Of a DNA stretch of 64,000 nucleotides, positions 36,045-45,098 are shown piece after piece. Within the stretch, counting starts at the first letter, position 1. Each line of letters begins with the position of its first letter. The DNA comes from Thioclava sediminum (GTDB lineage: Bacteria; Pseudomonadota; Alphaproteobacteria; Rhodobacterales; Rhodobacteraceae), in assembly GCF_002020355.1 (NCBI RefSeq), contig NZ_MPZV01000003.1, positions 62,001 through 126,000 on the forward strand, given 5' to 3'. Below the pieces are notes generated by a model. That model had not been told where the DNA came from. It saw only the letters and a list, made by a program, of their open reading frames with translations, and searched no databases. Made by a program: the position numbers and the translations under genes.

Positions 36045-38159
36045 ATGTTGGTGCGCCCCTACCGCTCCCGTTTCCTCTTCCTCGCGATGGCGAGCAGCGC
36101 GCTCGCAGGGGTCGGGTTTGGTCCCGCCTGCGCGCAATCCGCCGACCGCGCGTGGGGCTATAATAGCTATGGCATCCCCGGCCTGATCGACATGCCTGTC
36201 GCGGGCAGCCGCGAAGATGCGGAGCTCGGCTTCAACGTCTTCACTTTCGCAGGACAAACCCGCGTCTCGGCCGCGTTCCAGATCACGCCGCGCCTGTCGG
36301 CAGGCTTCCGGTATTCGACGATCAAGAACTACATGGGCGGCGATACGCTCTACGACCGCAGCTTCTCGATCCAGTATCGTTTCCTCGACGAGGGCCGCCT
36401 TCGGCCCGCGATGGCCATTGGCATCAACGACATGACCGGCACCGGTGTCTATTCCGGCGAATACGTCGTGGCGACCAAGTCGGTCACGCCGAAACTGCGC
36501 GCGACGGCGGGGATTGGCTGGGGGCGGCTCGGGTCGAACGGCGGGTTCGACAATCCGCTGGGCGTGCTGGGAGATCACTTCAAGACACGCGGCGAACGCA
36601 CCGGGGCGCAGGGTGGGACATTCCAGCCGCAGCAATGGTTTACCGGAGATGCGGCGCTGTTCGCTGGTGTCGAATGGCAGGCGACCGACCGGCTGCGGCT
36701 GATGGCGGAATATTCCTCCGACGCCTATACGCGCGAGGACGGCCCGACCTTCGATCGCAAATCCCCGATCAATATCGCCGCGCAATATAAGCTCAGCGAC
36801 AACGCCTCGATCACGGCGGGCTATCTCTACGGCACCGATCTGAGCGTGCAGTTGAGCTATGCGCTGAACCCCAAACACAACGCCCATCCGAGCGGGCTCA
36901 ATGACGCGCCGCCGCCGGTCGTGCCGCGGGCGGGCGTCAAGGCGGCGCAAAGCTGGACCAACGATCCGGCCTATCTCGCAGCGAAACTCCGCCCGGGCTT
37001 GGCGCAGCAAGGCCTCGTGCTGGAAGGCGCGAAGCTCAATGGCTCCACCCTCGCGATCCAGATCCGCAACGATCGCTACAACGCGCCGCCCGAGGCGATT
37101 GGGCGCGCGGCCCGCGTGCTGAGCGCGCAGGCCCCGGCGAGCGTCGACCGGTTCGCGATCACCCTGTCGGAAAATTCGCAGCCCGTCTCGACCACGACGA
37201 TCCGCCGTGACGATCTCGAGGCCTATGAATTTCACCCGGTCGGCGGCGAGCTGATGCGGGCCCATGCCCAGATCGATGGAGCGCCCGCTCACCTTCCGGT
37301 TGCGCCCGGGACCTATCCCCGCTTTTCGTGGAATGTCGGGCCGTATCTGCGCCCGGGCCTGTTCGATCCCGACGATCCGATGCGCGCCGATCTGGGTGTC
37401 AGCGTCAATGCGCAATACGAGATCGCACCGGGCCTGCTGCTGTCCGGGCGCGTGAACCAGAAGGTAATCGGCAATCTCAATCAAGCGAACCGGCCCTCGG
37501 ATTCGGTGCTGCCACATGTGCGCTCGGATGCGTGGCTCTATTACAAGAATTCCGGCCCCACGGTTCCCGAACTGACGGGGGCCTATTTCTTCCGTCCCGG
37601 TCGCGATCTCTTCGGGCGTGTGACGGCAGGCTATCTGGAGCCGATGTTCGCGGGCGTCTCGACCGAGCTGCTCTGGGCGCCGGAGCACAGCCGTCTCGCG
37701 CTCGGGGCCGAGCTGAACCGGGTGCGCCAGCGCGGCTATGACCAGCGTTTCGATCTGCGCGATTACGAGGTCACGACGGGCCATCTGTCGGCCTATTACC
37801 AGTTCACCGACCAGTTCTATACGCAGCTCGATGTGGGCCGGTATCTGGCGGGCGACTGGGGGGCGACGCTGAGCTTCTCGCGCGTTTTCGACAATGGCTG
37901 GAAGGTCGGCGTCTATGCGACGAAGACCGATGTGTCCTCGGCAGATTTCGGCGAGGGCTCCTTCGACAAGGGCTTCATGATCACGATCCCGCTTCACTGG
38001 GCGACGGGTCAAACGACGAAGCAGCGCTATTCGACCGTGATTCAGCCGATCGTGCGCGATGGCGGGGCGCGGCTGGGGGTGTCGAACCGGCTTTACGGGA
38101 TGGTGCGCGAGGATCAGCCCGCCTCCTTCGACGGCAATTGGGAGCGGTTCTGGCGATGA
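36045..38159 (+). CDS. yjbH: YjbH/GfcD-type outer-membrane exopolysaccharide protein
   Basis: A 704-residue protein with a signal peptide (1-30, ACAQ) and then a long beta-rich chain starting WGYNSYGIPGLIDMPVAGSREDAE. That is the pattern of YjbH, an outer-membrane lipoprotein-like barrel of the yjbEFGH exopolysaccharide operon. This version lacks the lipobox of E. coli YjbH. It overlaps the YjbF-like gene by 4 bp (ATGA). No strong ribosome site is visible; another in-frame ATG farther in would cut the signal peptide. Its job in polymer export or modification is not known in detail. Confidence 0.85.
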   Translation: MLVRPYRSRFLFLAMASSALAGVGFGPACAQSADRAWGYNSYGIPGLIDMPVAGSREDAELGFNVFTFAGQTRVSAAFQITPRLSAGFRYSTIKNYMGGDTLYDRSFSIQYRFLDEGRLRPAMAIGINDMTGTGVYSGEYVVATKSVTPKLRATAGIGWGRLGSNGGFDNPLGVLGDHFKTRGERTGAQGGTFQPQQWFTGDAALFAGVEWQATDRLRLMAEYSSDAYTREDGPTFDRKSPINIAAQYKLSDNASITAGYLYGTDLSVQLSYALNPKHNAHPSGLNDAPPPVVPRAGVKAAQSWTNDPAYLAAKLRPGLAQQGLVLEGAKLNGSTLAIQIRNDRYNAPPEAIGRAARVLSAQAPASVDRFAITLSENSQPVSTTTIRRDDLEAYEFHPVGGELMRAHAQIDGAPAHLPVAPGTYPRFSWNVGPYLRPGLFDPDDPMRADLGVSVNAQYEIAPGLLLSGRVNQKVIGNLNQANRPSDSVLPHVRSDAWLYYKNSGPTVPELTGAYFFRPGRDLFGRVTAGYLEPMFAGVSTELLWAPEHSRLALGAELNRVRQRGYDQRFDLRDYEVTTGHLSAYYQFTDQFYTQLDVGRYLAGDWGATLSFSRVFDNGWKVGVYATKTDVSSADFGEGSFDKGFMITIPLHWATGQTTKQRYSTVIQPIVRDGGARLGVSNRLYGMVREDQPASFDGNWERFWR

Positions 38160-38803
38160 GATCACTCGTTTTCGGTGCGGCGCTGCTTGCGCTGGGGGGC
38201 TGTGCGCAGCTCGAAAATCTGAGCAATACCGTGACGCTCTCGGGCAGCCGTTCCGCGGGGCAGGGCGCGGCTGCGCCGACTGCTACAGCTCAAGGCGAGG
38301 GCGTTGGCGTGAAGGTTGTGACGCAGACCGCTCCTGCGCGCGGGCTCGAGGTGGTAATTCCGTCGCGCGACGCCAATGCGATCCTGTCTCTGGCCGGGCG
38401 TAACGGCACGGTCGAGACCTGGCGCACGGATGACGACATCACGGTGTCCGTGGATCGTGGCGTGGTGGTTGCAACCAGAGGTTTAGGCGATGATCTGATG
38501 GCCGCGGACTCCGGACCGACGCTCGCCGCCCTTCGCGGGACGAAGATCGGCGCCTATCGCCGGACCTACCGCTTCCTCACGGCGGACAACCATTCCGATT
38601 ATGTCCTGCTTGGCTGCGAAATGACGACAGCCGGAAACGAAACCCTCGCGGGGCAGAATTTGCTGCGTCACGAAGAAAAATGCAGCAATCCGAAAATGAC
38701 CGTCACCAATATTTATTGGACCAATAAAAAGGGACGGATCCAAGCCGGGCGGCAATGGGTTTCCCCTACTGTCGGGCAGATCGCGATTGGTGTGCTCAAC
38801 TAA
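38156..38803 (+). CDS. yjbF: YjbF/GfcB-type lipoprotein
   Basis: A 215-residue lipoprotein with the lipobox ALGGC and the lipidated Cys16. The following serine/alanine-rich linker and the mid-protein DDDITVSVDRGVVVATRG fit the YjbF/GfcB family found beside YjbH. It overlaps yjbH at its start. Codons become more A/T-rich toward its 3' end (38640-38800). About 100 bp of AT-rich DNA separates it from the next gene. It is probably an outer-membrane or periplasmic part of the Yjb system. Confidence 0.82.
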   Translation: MRSLVFGAALLALGGCAQLENLSNTVTLSGSRSAGQGAAAPTATAQGEGVGVKVVTQTAPARGLEVVIPSRDANAILSLAGRNGTVETWRTDDDITVSVDRGVVVATRGLGDDLMAADSGPTLAALRGTKIGAYRRTYRFLTADNHSDYVLLGCEMTTAGNETLAGQNLLRHEEKCSNPKMTVTNIYWTNKKGRIQAGRQWVSPTVGQIAIGVLN

Positions 38804-38902
38804 GCCGGTTGAACCGTTCGGGATTAATTAACCCTATGGTTCACCAAAAGATTAATATAAGATTATCATGTCTTACCTATCCCAACCTAATCGGAGGTTT
38901 CG

Positions 38903-39238
38903 ATGACGAAGTTCTTTACCGGTGCCATTGCAGTGGCAGCTACTCTCGCCGGCGCCCTTCCGGGGGCGGCCCAGGATCTGCAAGCGCCGGCCAATCTCAG
39001 CCATGACGCGCTCGTCGCTTGGGCAAAAGCCAATAACGTTTGTGAAACGGCCGTTTCCGATGCCGTTTACAACGCCGACGGGAACGTCGCTGTGACTTGC
39101 ACGCCCAAGGCGACGAAGAGCACTCTTAGCGGCGCCACCCCGGTCGCAGCGGTGATCATTGGTGTCGGTCTTGCAGCGGCTGCGATGGGCAGCGGCGGCG
39201 GTACCAATGGGACCAACGGGACCAACGGCACGAACTGA
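38903..39238 (+). CDS. Small secreted YjbE/GfcA-like protein
   Basis: A 111-residue exported protein with a signal peptide (1-23, GAAQ). A cysteine pair (NVCET and VTCTP, about residues 47 and 66) is followed by a hydrophobic glycine-rich stretch and a C-terminal TNGTNGTNGTN repeat. E. coli YjbE/GfcA is also small, with a glycine-rich segment and a Thr-rich end, and sits in the same operon type. I call it YjbE-like by position and layout, not by strong identity. A clear terminator follows. TCGGAGGTTTCG precedes the ATG. Confidence 0.6.
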   Translation: MTKFFTGAIAVAATLAGALPGAAQDLQAPANLSHDALVAWAKANNVCETAVSDAVYNADGNVAVTCTPKATKSTLSGATPVAAVIIGVGLAAAAMGSGGGTNGTNGTNGTN

Positions 39239-39262
39239 TCCGTTCGAGCCGAGAATAAGAAG

Positions 39263-39287
39263 GGCCCCGCATCTGCGGGGCCTTTTT
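39263..39287 (+). terminator. Terminator after the YjbE-like gene
   Basis: GGCCCCGC pairs with GCGGGGCC around loop ATCT and runs into TTTTT. It lies 24 bp after the stop and ends the manC-yjb side of the region. Confidence 0.9.
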
Positions 39288-39425
39288 GATTCGGGCTAAA
39301 CCTAAGTCAGGCCAGAGAAACTGTCCAAATGGACAGCGGCTCCAGCAACTTTATTTCATGCCGATTCGCGCATCCTGTGATATGACATATTTGTGACGGG
39401 TATGAGGTGAATGGGGATTCACGCG

Positions 39426-39536
39426 ATGCTTACGGGACTCGCAATTTTTCCTCTCGCGGCTCTGGTGTGGATGATGCTCTGCGAGAGTGTTGCACCTATG
39501 CAGGACGAAGCGCCGTATCGCGAGGTGGCTAAGTAG
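39426..39536 (+). CDS. Possible 36-codon membrane peptide
   Basis: A short frame reading MLTGLAIFPLAALVWMMLCE and then a charged tail ending REVAK. It has one hydrophobic helix and a weak upstream GGGG. It is the only structured item between the YjbE-like terminator and the end of the WecA-like gene (39288-39700). It may be a small membrane protein of the polysaccharide region or a chance frame; I cannot tell. Confidence 0.3.
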   Translation: MLTGLAIFPLAALVWMMLCESVAPMQDEAPYREVAK

Positions 39537-39700
39537 GGACCGCTTGGGCCGGTTACGGCCCCGGCGAGGTGGTGACGAGCGCCGATCCGCGCAGGATAGG
39601 TAAGACTCAATGCGCCAATCAGCGCTCGGCGCCACCTGAAAAGATACACGCAGACATGCTGCGCAACTTTGCGGGCCGAGTTGATAAGGGCCTATTTGCG

Positions 39701-40807
39701 TTAGATTTTTACCCGTTCACGGCGGGAAGTCGCCATCGCGCGACGCAATTTGCTGCCAAGCGCGACGCGGCGGTAGATCAGCATGTAGCAGACGAAGACC
39801 ACGCCCACGCCTGCACCGAGGGCTGCGGGGGAGGTCGCGCTGAGCACAGTGATGGAACATGCGATCAAGCTGAGCGACCAGAGCACAACCGAGGTGATCG
39901 GATTGCGCATCTCCGGGCGTCCGAGCGACTCGGCGATTCGTTTCGCGCGGCTGCGATAGACGAGGCTGTGGAGATGCAGGCGGTCCGCCGCTCCAGGATG
40001 CGTGCCGTCCCGCTTCACGCGACGCCGGATCGAGACCACGGTTTCGATCCACGGATAGGCGAGTGCGAGTACGGCGATCAGCGGGGAAATCTCATGATTT
40101 CGGGCGGGAAGGACAATTCCGATCACCGCGAGCACGAACCCCGTCGCATAGGCCCCGGCATCGCCGTAAAACAGCTTGCCGGAGGGGAAATTCATCACAA
40201 AGAACCCCGCAATCGAGCCGATCATCAGCAGACAAATCGCGAGGATCGGTCCGTCATTGGTCTGTCCGGCGATCACCGCGAAGGCGGAGAAAACAATGAT
40301 CGCGGAGCCGGATGCGAGCCCGTTCACGCCATCGATGATGTTGAGCGAATTGGCGATCCCGCCGATCGCGATGGCGCTGAGCGCGATGCCGAAGGCCGGG
40401 TAGTGGAGCAGCACGTAGTCGAGGCCGGGAATATCCGAGCGATGAATATGATAGCCGGATACGAGGCAGAAGATCAGCCCGGCGCACACGGTGGCGATCA
40501 GGCGCCATTTAGCAGAGACTTTCTTGGTAATGTCCTCGATCGCGCCGGAGCCGAAGGCGGGAATGGCGCAAAGGCAGATCGTCCACCAGAGCGCCTGCGT
40601 CTGCGCATCGAGCGTCAGGCCGGCAGCCAACGCGCCTGCGAGGAGCGCAAAGCCCCCGATGCGTGGAGTTGGAGCTGCGTGGATTTTCTGGACACCATGA
40701 TCGCCATCGAGCGTGAGTTTGCCATGAAAGCTCTTGGTCGCAACGATCAGGACCGCCATTAACAGCGACGCAACAAAAGCTGTCACAACATACTCAAGAC
40801 CAATCAT
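39701..40807 (-). CDS. WecA/MraY-family initiating sugar-1-phosphate transferase
   Basis: A 368-residue polytopic enzyme that transfers a sugar-1-phosphate from UDP-sugar to undecaprenyl phosphate at the inner membrane. The family motifs NSLNIIDGVNGLASG and LFYGDAGAYATGF hold the metal-binding aspartates. The C-terminal cytoplasmic loop is HPGAADRLHLHSLV. I start at 40805-40807 because GGGGGGCAGTGT precedes that ATG. It probably loads the first sugar of the exopolysaccharide repeat unit. It is divergent from wza across a 438-bp control region. Confidence 0.88.
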   Translation of the reverse strand: MIGLEYVVTAFVASLLMAVLIVATKSFHGKLTLDGDHGVQKIHAAPTPRIGGFALLAGALAAGLTLDAQTQALWWTICLCAIPAFGSGAIEDITKKVSAKWRLIATVCAGLIFCLVSGYHIHRSDIPGLDYVLLHYPAFGIALSAIAIGGIANSLNIIDGVNGLASGSAIIVFSAFAVIAGQTNDGPILAICLLMIGSIAGFFVMNFPSGKLFYGDAGAYATGFVLAVIGIVLPARNHEISPLIAVLALAYPWIETVVSIRRRVKRDGTHPGAADRLHLHSLVYRSRAKRIAESLGRPEMRNPITSVVLWSLSLIACSITVLSATSPAALGAGVGVVFVCYMLIYRRVALGSKLRRAMATSRRERVKI

Positions 40808-41109
40808 ACACTGCCCCCCGGCAATAAAAATCATTATCGCGGCGGCAAATCTTAATATTTTGCTAACGCGATAGAGTGAAAAATACTGAAAATCGTACGA
40901 ATACCGTCGATAGAGAGATACTTAACTTTGTTCCCGGGGGTCAACGTCCTTTCACACGCCTTAGGCGAGTATTCGCGACAACGCCTCATCACCTCTTCGT
41001 GAGACCCGGGGTGACGTTGCGTCGCCCGAACGGTGTCACGAACGCGATGAAATCAATCCGGTTTCACGCTGTGCGCTGCTCGCCACAAGGTTGAAAGGCT
41101 TGGCGGGCG

Positions 41110-41129
41110 ATTCATGCCGAAGTATGAAT
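41110..41129. promoter_or_regulatory. Inverted repeat upstream of the wza promoter
   Basis: ATTCAT-N8-ATGAAT has perfect 6-bp arms and lies six bases before the candidate -35 at 41136. Its position suggests an activator or repressor site for the wza-wzb-wzc unit. The regulator is unknown. Confidence 0.4.
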
Positions 41130-41135
41130 GGGCGG

Positions 41136-41163
41136 TTGAAAACAGCGACAGCTTCTCTATTCA
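41136..41163 (+). promoter_or_regulatory. Candidate promoter of wza-wzb-wzc
   Basis: TTGAAA (41136-41141) and TATTCA (41158-41163) are separated by 16 bp. The -35 is good and the -10 is weak. Transcription would start near 41170, about 75 nt before wza. Confidence 0.3.
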
Positions 41164-41245
41164 GAGGCGCTAGATGAAGCCCGTCTCAGGTCCCTTGGCC
41201 GAGGAATGGGTGGCAGGCATAGGTAACGAGGCTCAGGAGGGCACG

Positions 41246-42331
41246 ATGGGGGCAATGACGAGGATTTTCGCGGCGCTTTGCGCGTTGCTCTTTTTGGCCT
41301 CCTGCGACACCTCGGCCACAAATTTTCCGGTCAACACCCGCAATGTCAGTTCCGTCGAGGATCCGGCGGCGGGCGATGTCGCAATCGTGCGGCTCAGCCT
41401 CGCCAATGTGGCCACTTTCGGTGCGCCGTCCGATCTCAGCGGCGGACGCACGACGCTGCCCTCGAGCGACTACTGGAATTATCGGATCGGGCCGGGCGAC
41501 CTGCTTGATATCGTGGTTTATGAGCATCCCGAGCTGACCTCGCCCGCGGGCTCGACCCGGACGCCCGCCGAGGGTGGTCTGCGCGTCAATTCGGACGGCA
41601 CCTTCTACTATCCCTATGTCGGCAACGTGCGCGCCGCGGGCCGCACGCCGGAGCAGGTGCGCGCCGATCTCTCGCGCCAGCTGAAGGAGTTCATTCCCTC
41701 GCCGCAGGTTTCGGTGCGCGTCGTGGGCTACAACTCGCAGACCGTCTCCGTCACCGGCGAGGTGGGCAAGCCTGCGCGGATCCCGCTGACCTCCAAGTCG
41801 CTTACGCTGCTTGATGCGATCAACGAGGCGGGCGGCCTGAATGAGACGGCCGATGCGCGCCAGGTGCTCGTCCGCCGTGGCGGGCGGAGCTACGCGGTCG
41901 ATCTGCAGGCCTTCCTCAACCAGGGCATCGCCTCGAACAACCCCGTGCTGCGCAATGGCGATGTCGTCTCGGTGCAGCGCGCGACGAAGCTCGAAGCCTA
42001 TCTGCTGGGTCAGTTGGTGAAACCCGGTCCGATCGACCTGACCAAGGATGACGTGAGCCTCACCGAAGCCGTCACCTCCGTCGGCGGGCTGAACACCAAT
42101 CAGGCCGATGCGCGCGGTGTCTTCGTATTCCGCGACAGCCCGAGCGGGGTGATCGTGTTCCAGCTCGATACGTCGAGCGCGGCGGCCTACGTGGTCGGCA
42201 CGAAATTCTTCCTGCATCCGCAGGACGTCGTCTATGTCACGACCGCACCGGTCGCGAAATGGAACCGCGTGGTCTCCAACATCCTTCCGACGCTGAGCAC
42301 GGCGCGCGCGGCCTCCGCGCTCGCGAACTGA
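41246..42331 (+). CDS. wza: Wza-type polysaccharide export lipoprotein
   Basis: A 361-residue outer-membrane exporter lipoprotein. The lipobox is LASC with Cys20. The Poly_export domain begins YRIGPGDLLDIVVYEHPEL near residue 80. Two SLBB repeats follow (VTGEVGKPARIPLT and LGQLVKPGPIDLT). It forms the outer-membrane pore for the polymer and pairs with Wzc. CAGGAGGGCACG precedes the ATG. wzb starts three bases after the stop. The candidate operator and promoter lie about 80-135 bp upstream. Confidence 0.93.
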   Translation: MGAMTRIFAALCALLFLASCDTSATNFPVNTRNVSSVEDPAAGDVAIVRLSLANVATFGAPSDLSGGRTTLPSSDYWNYRIGPGDLLDIVVYEHPELTSPAGSTRTPAEGGLRVNSDGTFYYPYVGNVRAAGRTPEQVRADLSRQLKEFIPSPQVSVRVVGYNSQTVSVTGEVGKPARIPLTSKSLTLLDAINEAGGLNETADARQVLVRRGGRSYAVDLQAFLNQGIASNNPVLRNGDVVSVQRATKLEAYLLGQLVKPGPIDLTKDDVSLTEAVTSVGGLNTNQADARGVFVFRDSPSGVIVFQLDTSSAAAYVVGTKFFLHPQDVVYVTTAPVAKWNRVVSNILPTLSTARAASALAN

Positions 42332-42334
42332 TCC

Positions 42335-42781
42335 ATGGCGAAAGTCGGATCCATCCTCGTGGTCTGCGTCGGCAATATCTGCCGCTCCCCGGTGGGCGAA
42401 CGGCTTCTGGCCGCGGCCCTGCCTGACTGCAAGGTCAGTTCGGCGGGCATCGGTGCAGTTGTTGGCGCGAACGCGGACAGGACCATGACCGAGGTCTGTG
42501 CGGAACACGGGCTGAGCCTTGAGGGTCACGTTGCGCGCCAGTTCACTGCCGAGATCGGCGCCGAGCACGAATTGATCCTCGTGATGGAGGCGGGCCACAA
42601 GCGCGAGATCTCGCGCCGCGCGCCGCAACTGGGCGGGCGGGTGATGCTGTTCGATCAGTGGATGGGGAGCAAAGGGATCGCCGACCCGTACCGGGAACCG
42701 ATCGACGCCCATCGCAAGGCCTTCACCGAGATTTCCGCCGCGAGCGAGGCATGGGTCTCGCGGCTCGCACAGAAACGTTGA
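42335..42781 (+). CDS. wzb: Low-molecular-weight protein-tyrosine phosphatase
   Basis: A 148-residue Wzb-type phosphatase. The P-loop CVGNICRSP (residues 11-19) carries the nucleophile cysteine and arginine, and DPYREP near 120 supplies the acid aspartate. It dephosphorylates the tyrosine tail of Wzc, cycling export on and off. It sits between wza and wzc with 3 and 61 bp spacing, so all three are very likely one transcript. Confidence 0.94.
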   Translation: MAKVGSILVVCVGNICRSPVGERLLAAALPDCKVSSAGIGAVVGANADRTMTEVCAEHGLSLEGHVARQFTAEIGAEHELILVMEAGHKREISRRAPQLGGRVMLFDQWMGSKGIADPYREPIDAHRKAFTEISAASEAWVSRLAQKR

Positions 42782-42842
42782 TCCGCGTCAGGGCGGCATA
42801 GGCACGGTTTTGAATAAGCATTTGAGAGTTTGAACGGGACAG

Positions 42843-45059
42843 ATGAAGCAAATTTCCGAAATGACGCAGAAACACGCCGCGCAGCCAGAAGTCGAGGATG
42901 ACGAGATCGACCTGATGGCGCTGGCTGGCGCGCTTCTGGCGGGCTGGAAATGGATCGCGCTGGCCTTCGTCATCGCCGTGAGCCTCGGTGCCTTCATCGC
43001 GCTGCGCAAACCGGTGATCTATCAGGCCACCGGTCTCCTGCAGCTCGAGCAATCGCAAAACGCGTTGGCGGCACTCCCGACCTCGATGCAGGACATTCTC
43101 GGCAGCGACGGTGGCGGCAAATCGGAGGCGGAAACCCAGATCGCGATCATGTCTTCGCGGCTCGTTCTGGGGGAGGCGGCCAACAAGCTCAATCTGCAGA
43201 ATTTCGTGATCCCGCAGCGCTTGCCGGTGATTGGTCTGCTGCCGACCAATCTGCATCTGCCCGATCCGGGACTGCTCGATCAGTATCAATGGGGCAATGA
43301 GAGCCTTCAGATCGGGCGCATGAAGGTGCCGGAGCAATGGCTGGGCGAGATGATCGACCTGCGCGTCACCGGTGCGGATAGCTACGAAGTCACGCTGCCG
43401 GACGGGACCGATCTCGCAGGTACGGTGGGCCATGAGATCACGGCGCGTGATGGCGATTTCACCTTGGCCGTGGCGTCGATGGATGCCCCGACCGGACGGG
43501 AATTCTACGTCGGGCGGCAATCGCTCAACGCCGCGATCAAGACGATGAAAGAGAATTTCTCGGTCTCCGAAAGTCCGCGCGGCTCGAATATCCTTCAGAC
43601 CTCGTATCAGGACACCGATCGGCAGCGGGCCGAAGCGATTCTGAATGCGATCGCGACCTCCTTCGTGGAGCAGAATATCGAGCGCAATTCGGCCTCCGCT
43701 GAGAACAGCCTCGATTTCATCGAAAAGCAGCTTCCCGACGCCCGCCAAAACGTGTCCGACGCGGAGCAGGCGCTGAATGCCTATCGTCAGAAGCAAAAAT
43801 CGGTCGACGTCAAATACGAGACGCAGGCCCTGCTGGAACGCGTCACCAAGATCGAAGGCGAACTCTCCGCGCTTGATCTGAAAGAGGCGGAGCTGAAGAA
43901 CCAGTACACGGTCAATCACCCGGCCTATCAGGCGCTGCTGCAGAACCGCAAAGAACTGCAGGCGCAGCTGGATCAGGCGAAGAAGGCGACCCAAGGCCTG
44001 CCGGAGACGCAGAAGGACATCTTCAACCTGCAGCGCAATCTCGAAGTGGCGCAGCAGGTCTACACGCAGCTGCTGAACCGCTCGCAGGAACTGAAGGTTG
44101 TGCGCGCCTCCACGGTGGGATCGGTGCGCGTGATCGACAAAGCCTATGCGAGCACGATTCCGGTCGCGCCGCGCAAATCGCGGATCGTGGCCCTCGCAGC
44201 CATCCTCGGCCTGATCATCGGGGCGGCCATCGTGCTGATCCGTCGCGCGCTGCGCCGGGGGATCAAGGGCGCCGAAGAGATCGAGGCGCTCGGCCTCCCG
44301 GTCTTCGCAACCGTGCCCTTCGCACAGGAAGCCGCGGATCTGCGCAACCGCAAGGGGGACCTGCCGATTTTCGCATTGGAGCACCCCGAGGCGGTCGCGA
44401 CCGAGGCGCTGCGCTCCTTGCGCACCTCGCTGCATTTCGGGCTGCTGGATGCGCAGACCAACTCGATCCAGATCACCTCCGCCGCGCCGGGCGTCGGCAA
44501 GACCTTCATGTCGATCAACCTCGCCGTGGTTGCGGCGCAGGCAGGGCAGCGGGTCTGTGTGATCGATGCGGATATGCGCAAAGGCTACCTCGCGCGCTTC
44601 CTGCATCTGCCGAAAACGGCTGAAGGCCTTTCCGACTATCTCGGCCATGAGAAATCGCTGGCGGAGGTGATGCGCGACGGGCCGGTCGAGGGGCTGAAAG
44701 TCATCACCTCGGGCCGTTACCCGCCGAACCCGTCCGAGCTGCTGATGCGGGCCGAGTTCGGCACCATGCTGCGCCAACTCGATAGCGAATTCGATCTGAT
44801 CATCGTCGACGCGCCGCCCGCGCTGGCCGTGACCGACCCGGTCGTGATCGGACGGTCCGTGGGCGCGAGCATCGCGGTGGCACGCCATCTCGAGACGATG
44901 CAGGGCGCGGTGCGCGCGGTGCAGGCGAGCTTCGAGGCGGCGGGCACGTCGATTACCGGTGCGGTCCTCAACGGCTTCAAGGCCGAGGCGAGTGAGCGCT
45001 ATGGCGGCCATTACCAATATCATTATAACTACCGCTACAGCTACAAATCCGACGATTGA
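42843..45059 (+). CDS. wzc: Wzc-type tyrosine autokinase / chain-length regulator
   Basis: A 738-residue inner-membrane co-polymerase. Residues 1-450 hold the Wzz-type domain with two membrane segments (about 33-53 and near 450) and a periplasmic coiled region. The cytoplasmic BY-kinase has Walker A AAPGVGKTF near 547, Walker A' CVIDADMRKG near 572 and Walker B LIIVDAPP near 652. The tail has seven tyrosines between 720 and 734 (YGGHYQYHYNYRYSY), the autophosphorylation cluster. It works with Wza for export and is reset by Wzb. The kinase and membrane halves are fused, as in proteobacteria. Confidence 0.95.
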   Translation: MKQISEMTQKHAAQPEVEDDEIDLMALAGALLAGWKWIALAFVIAVSLGAFIALRKPVIYQATGLLQLEQSQNALAALPTSMQDILGSDGGGKSEAETQIAIMSSRLVLGEAANKLNLQNFVIPQRLPVIGLLPTNLHLPDPGLLDQYQWGNESLQIGRMKVPEQWLGEMIDLRVTGADSYEVTLPDGTDLAGTVGHEITARDGDFTLAVASMDAPTGREFYVGRQSLNAAIKTMKENFSVSESPRGSNILQTSYQDTDRQRAEAILNAIATSFVEQNIERNSASAENSLDFIEKQLPDARQNVSDAEQALNAYRQKQKSVDVKYETQALLERVTKIEGELSALDLKEAELKNQYTVNHPAYQALLQNRKELQAQLDQAKKATQGLPETQKDIFNLQRNLEVAQQVYTQLLNRSQELKVVRASTVGSVRVIDKAYASTIPVAPRKSRIVALAAILGLIIGAAIVLIRRALRRGIKGAEEIEALGLPVFATVPFAQEAADLRNRKGDLPIFALEHPEAVATEALRSLRTSLHFGLLDAQTNSIQITSAAPGVGKTFMSINLAVVAAQAGQRVCVIDADMRKGYLARFLHLPKTAEGLSDYLGHEKSLAEVMRDGPVEGLKVITSGRYPPNPSELLMRAEFGTMLRQLDSEFDLIIVDAPPALAVTDPVVIGRSVGASIAVARHLETMQGAVRAVQASFEAAGTSITGAVLNGFKAEASERYGGHYQYHYNYRYSYKSDD

Positions 45060-45098
45060 GCGGGAGCGTCCCGTTCGTGACTCGGACCGGAGGCGCGA

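Larger units (their letters stand above)
40808..41245. other. 438-bp divergent control region between the WecA-like gene and wza
   Basis: No convincing gene is seen. The half near the WecA-like gene is AT-rich. The half near wza holds the inverted repeat at 41110 and a candidate promoter at 41136. CGAATAC near 40899 is repeated as its complement GTATTCG near 40970, a possible long-range stem. Nothing else is recognised. Confidence 0.5.

Noticed and set aside
35958-38165. Long minus-strand frame opposite yjbH
   Set aside because: Shadow frame; yjbH has a signal peptide and family features on the plus strand.
41131-41138. ops/JUMPstart-like GGCGGTTG before wza
   Set aside because: Matches only part of GGCGGTAG and lacks the rest of the element; the RfaH-like factor alone is not enough to call it.
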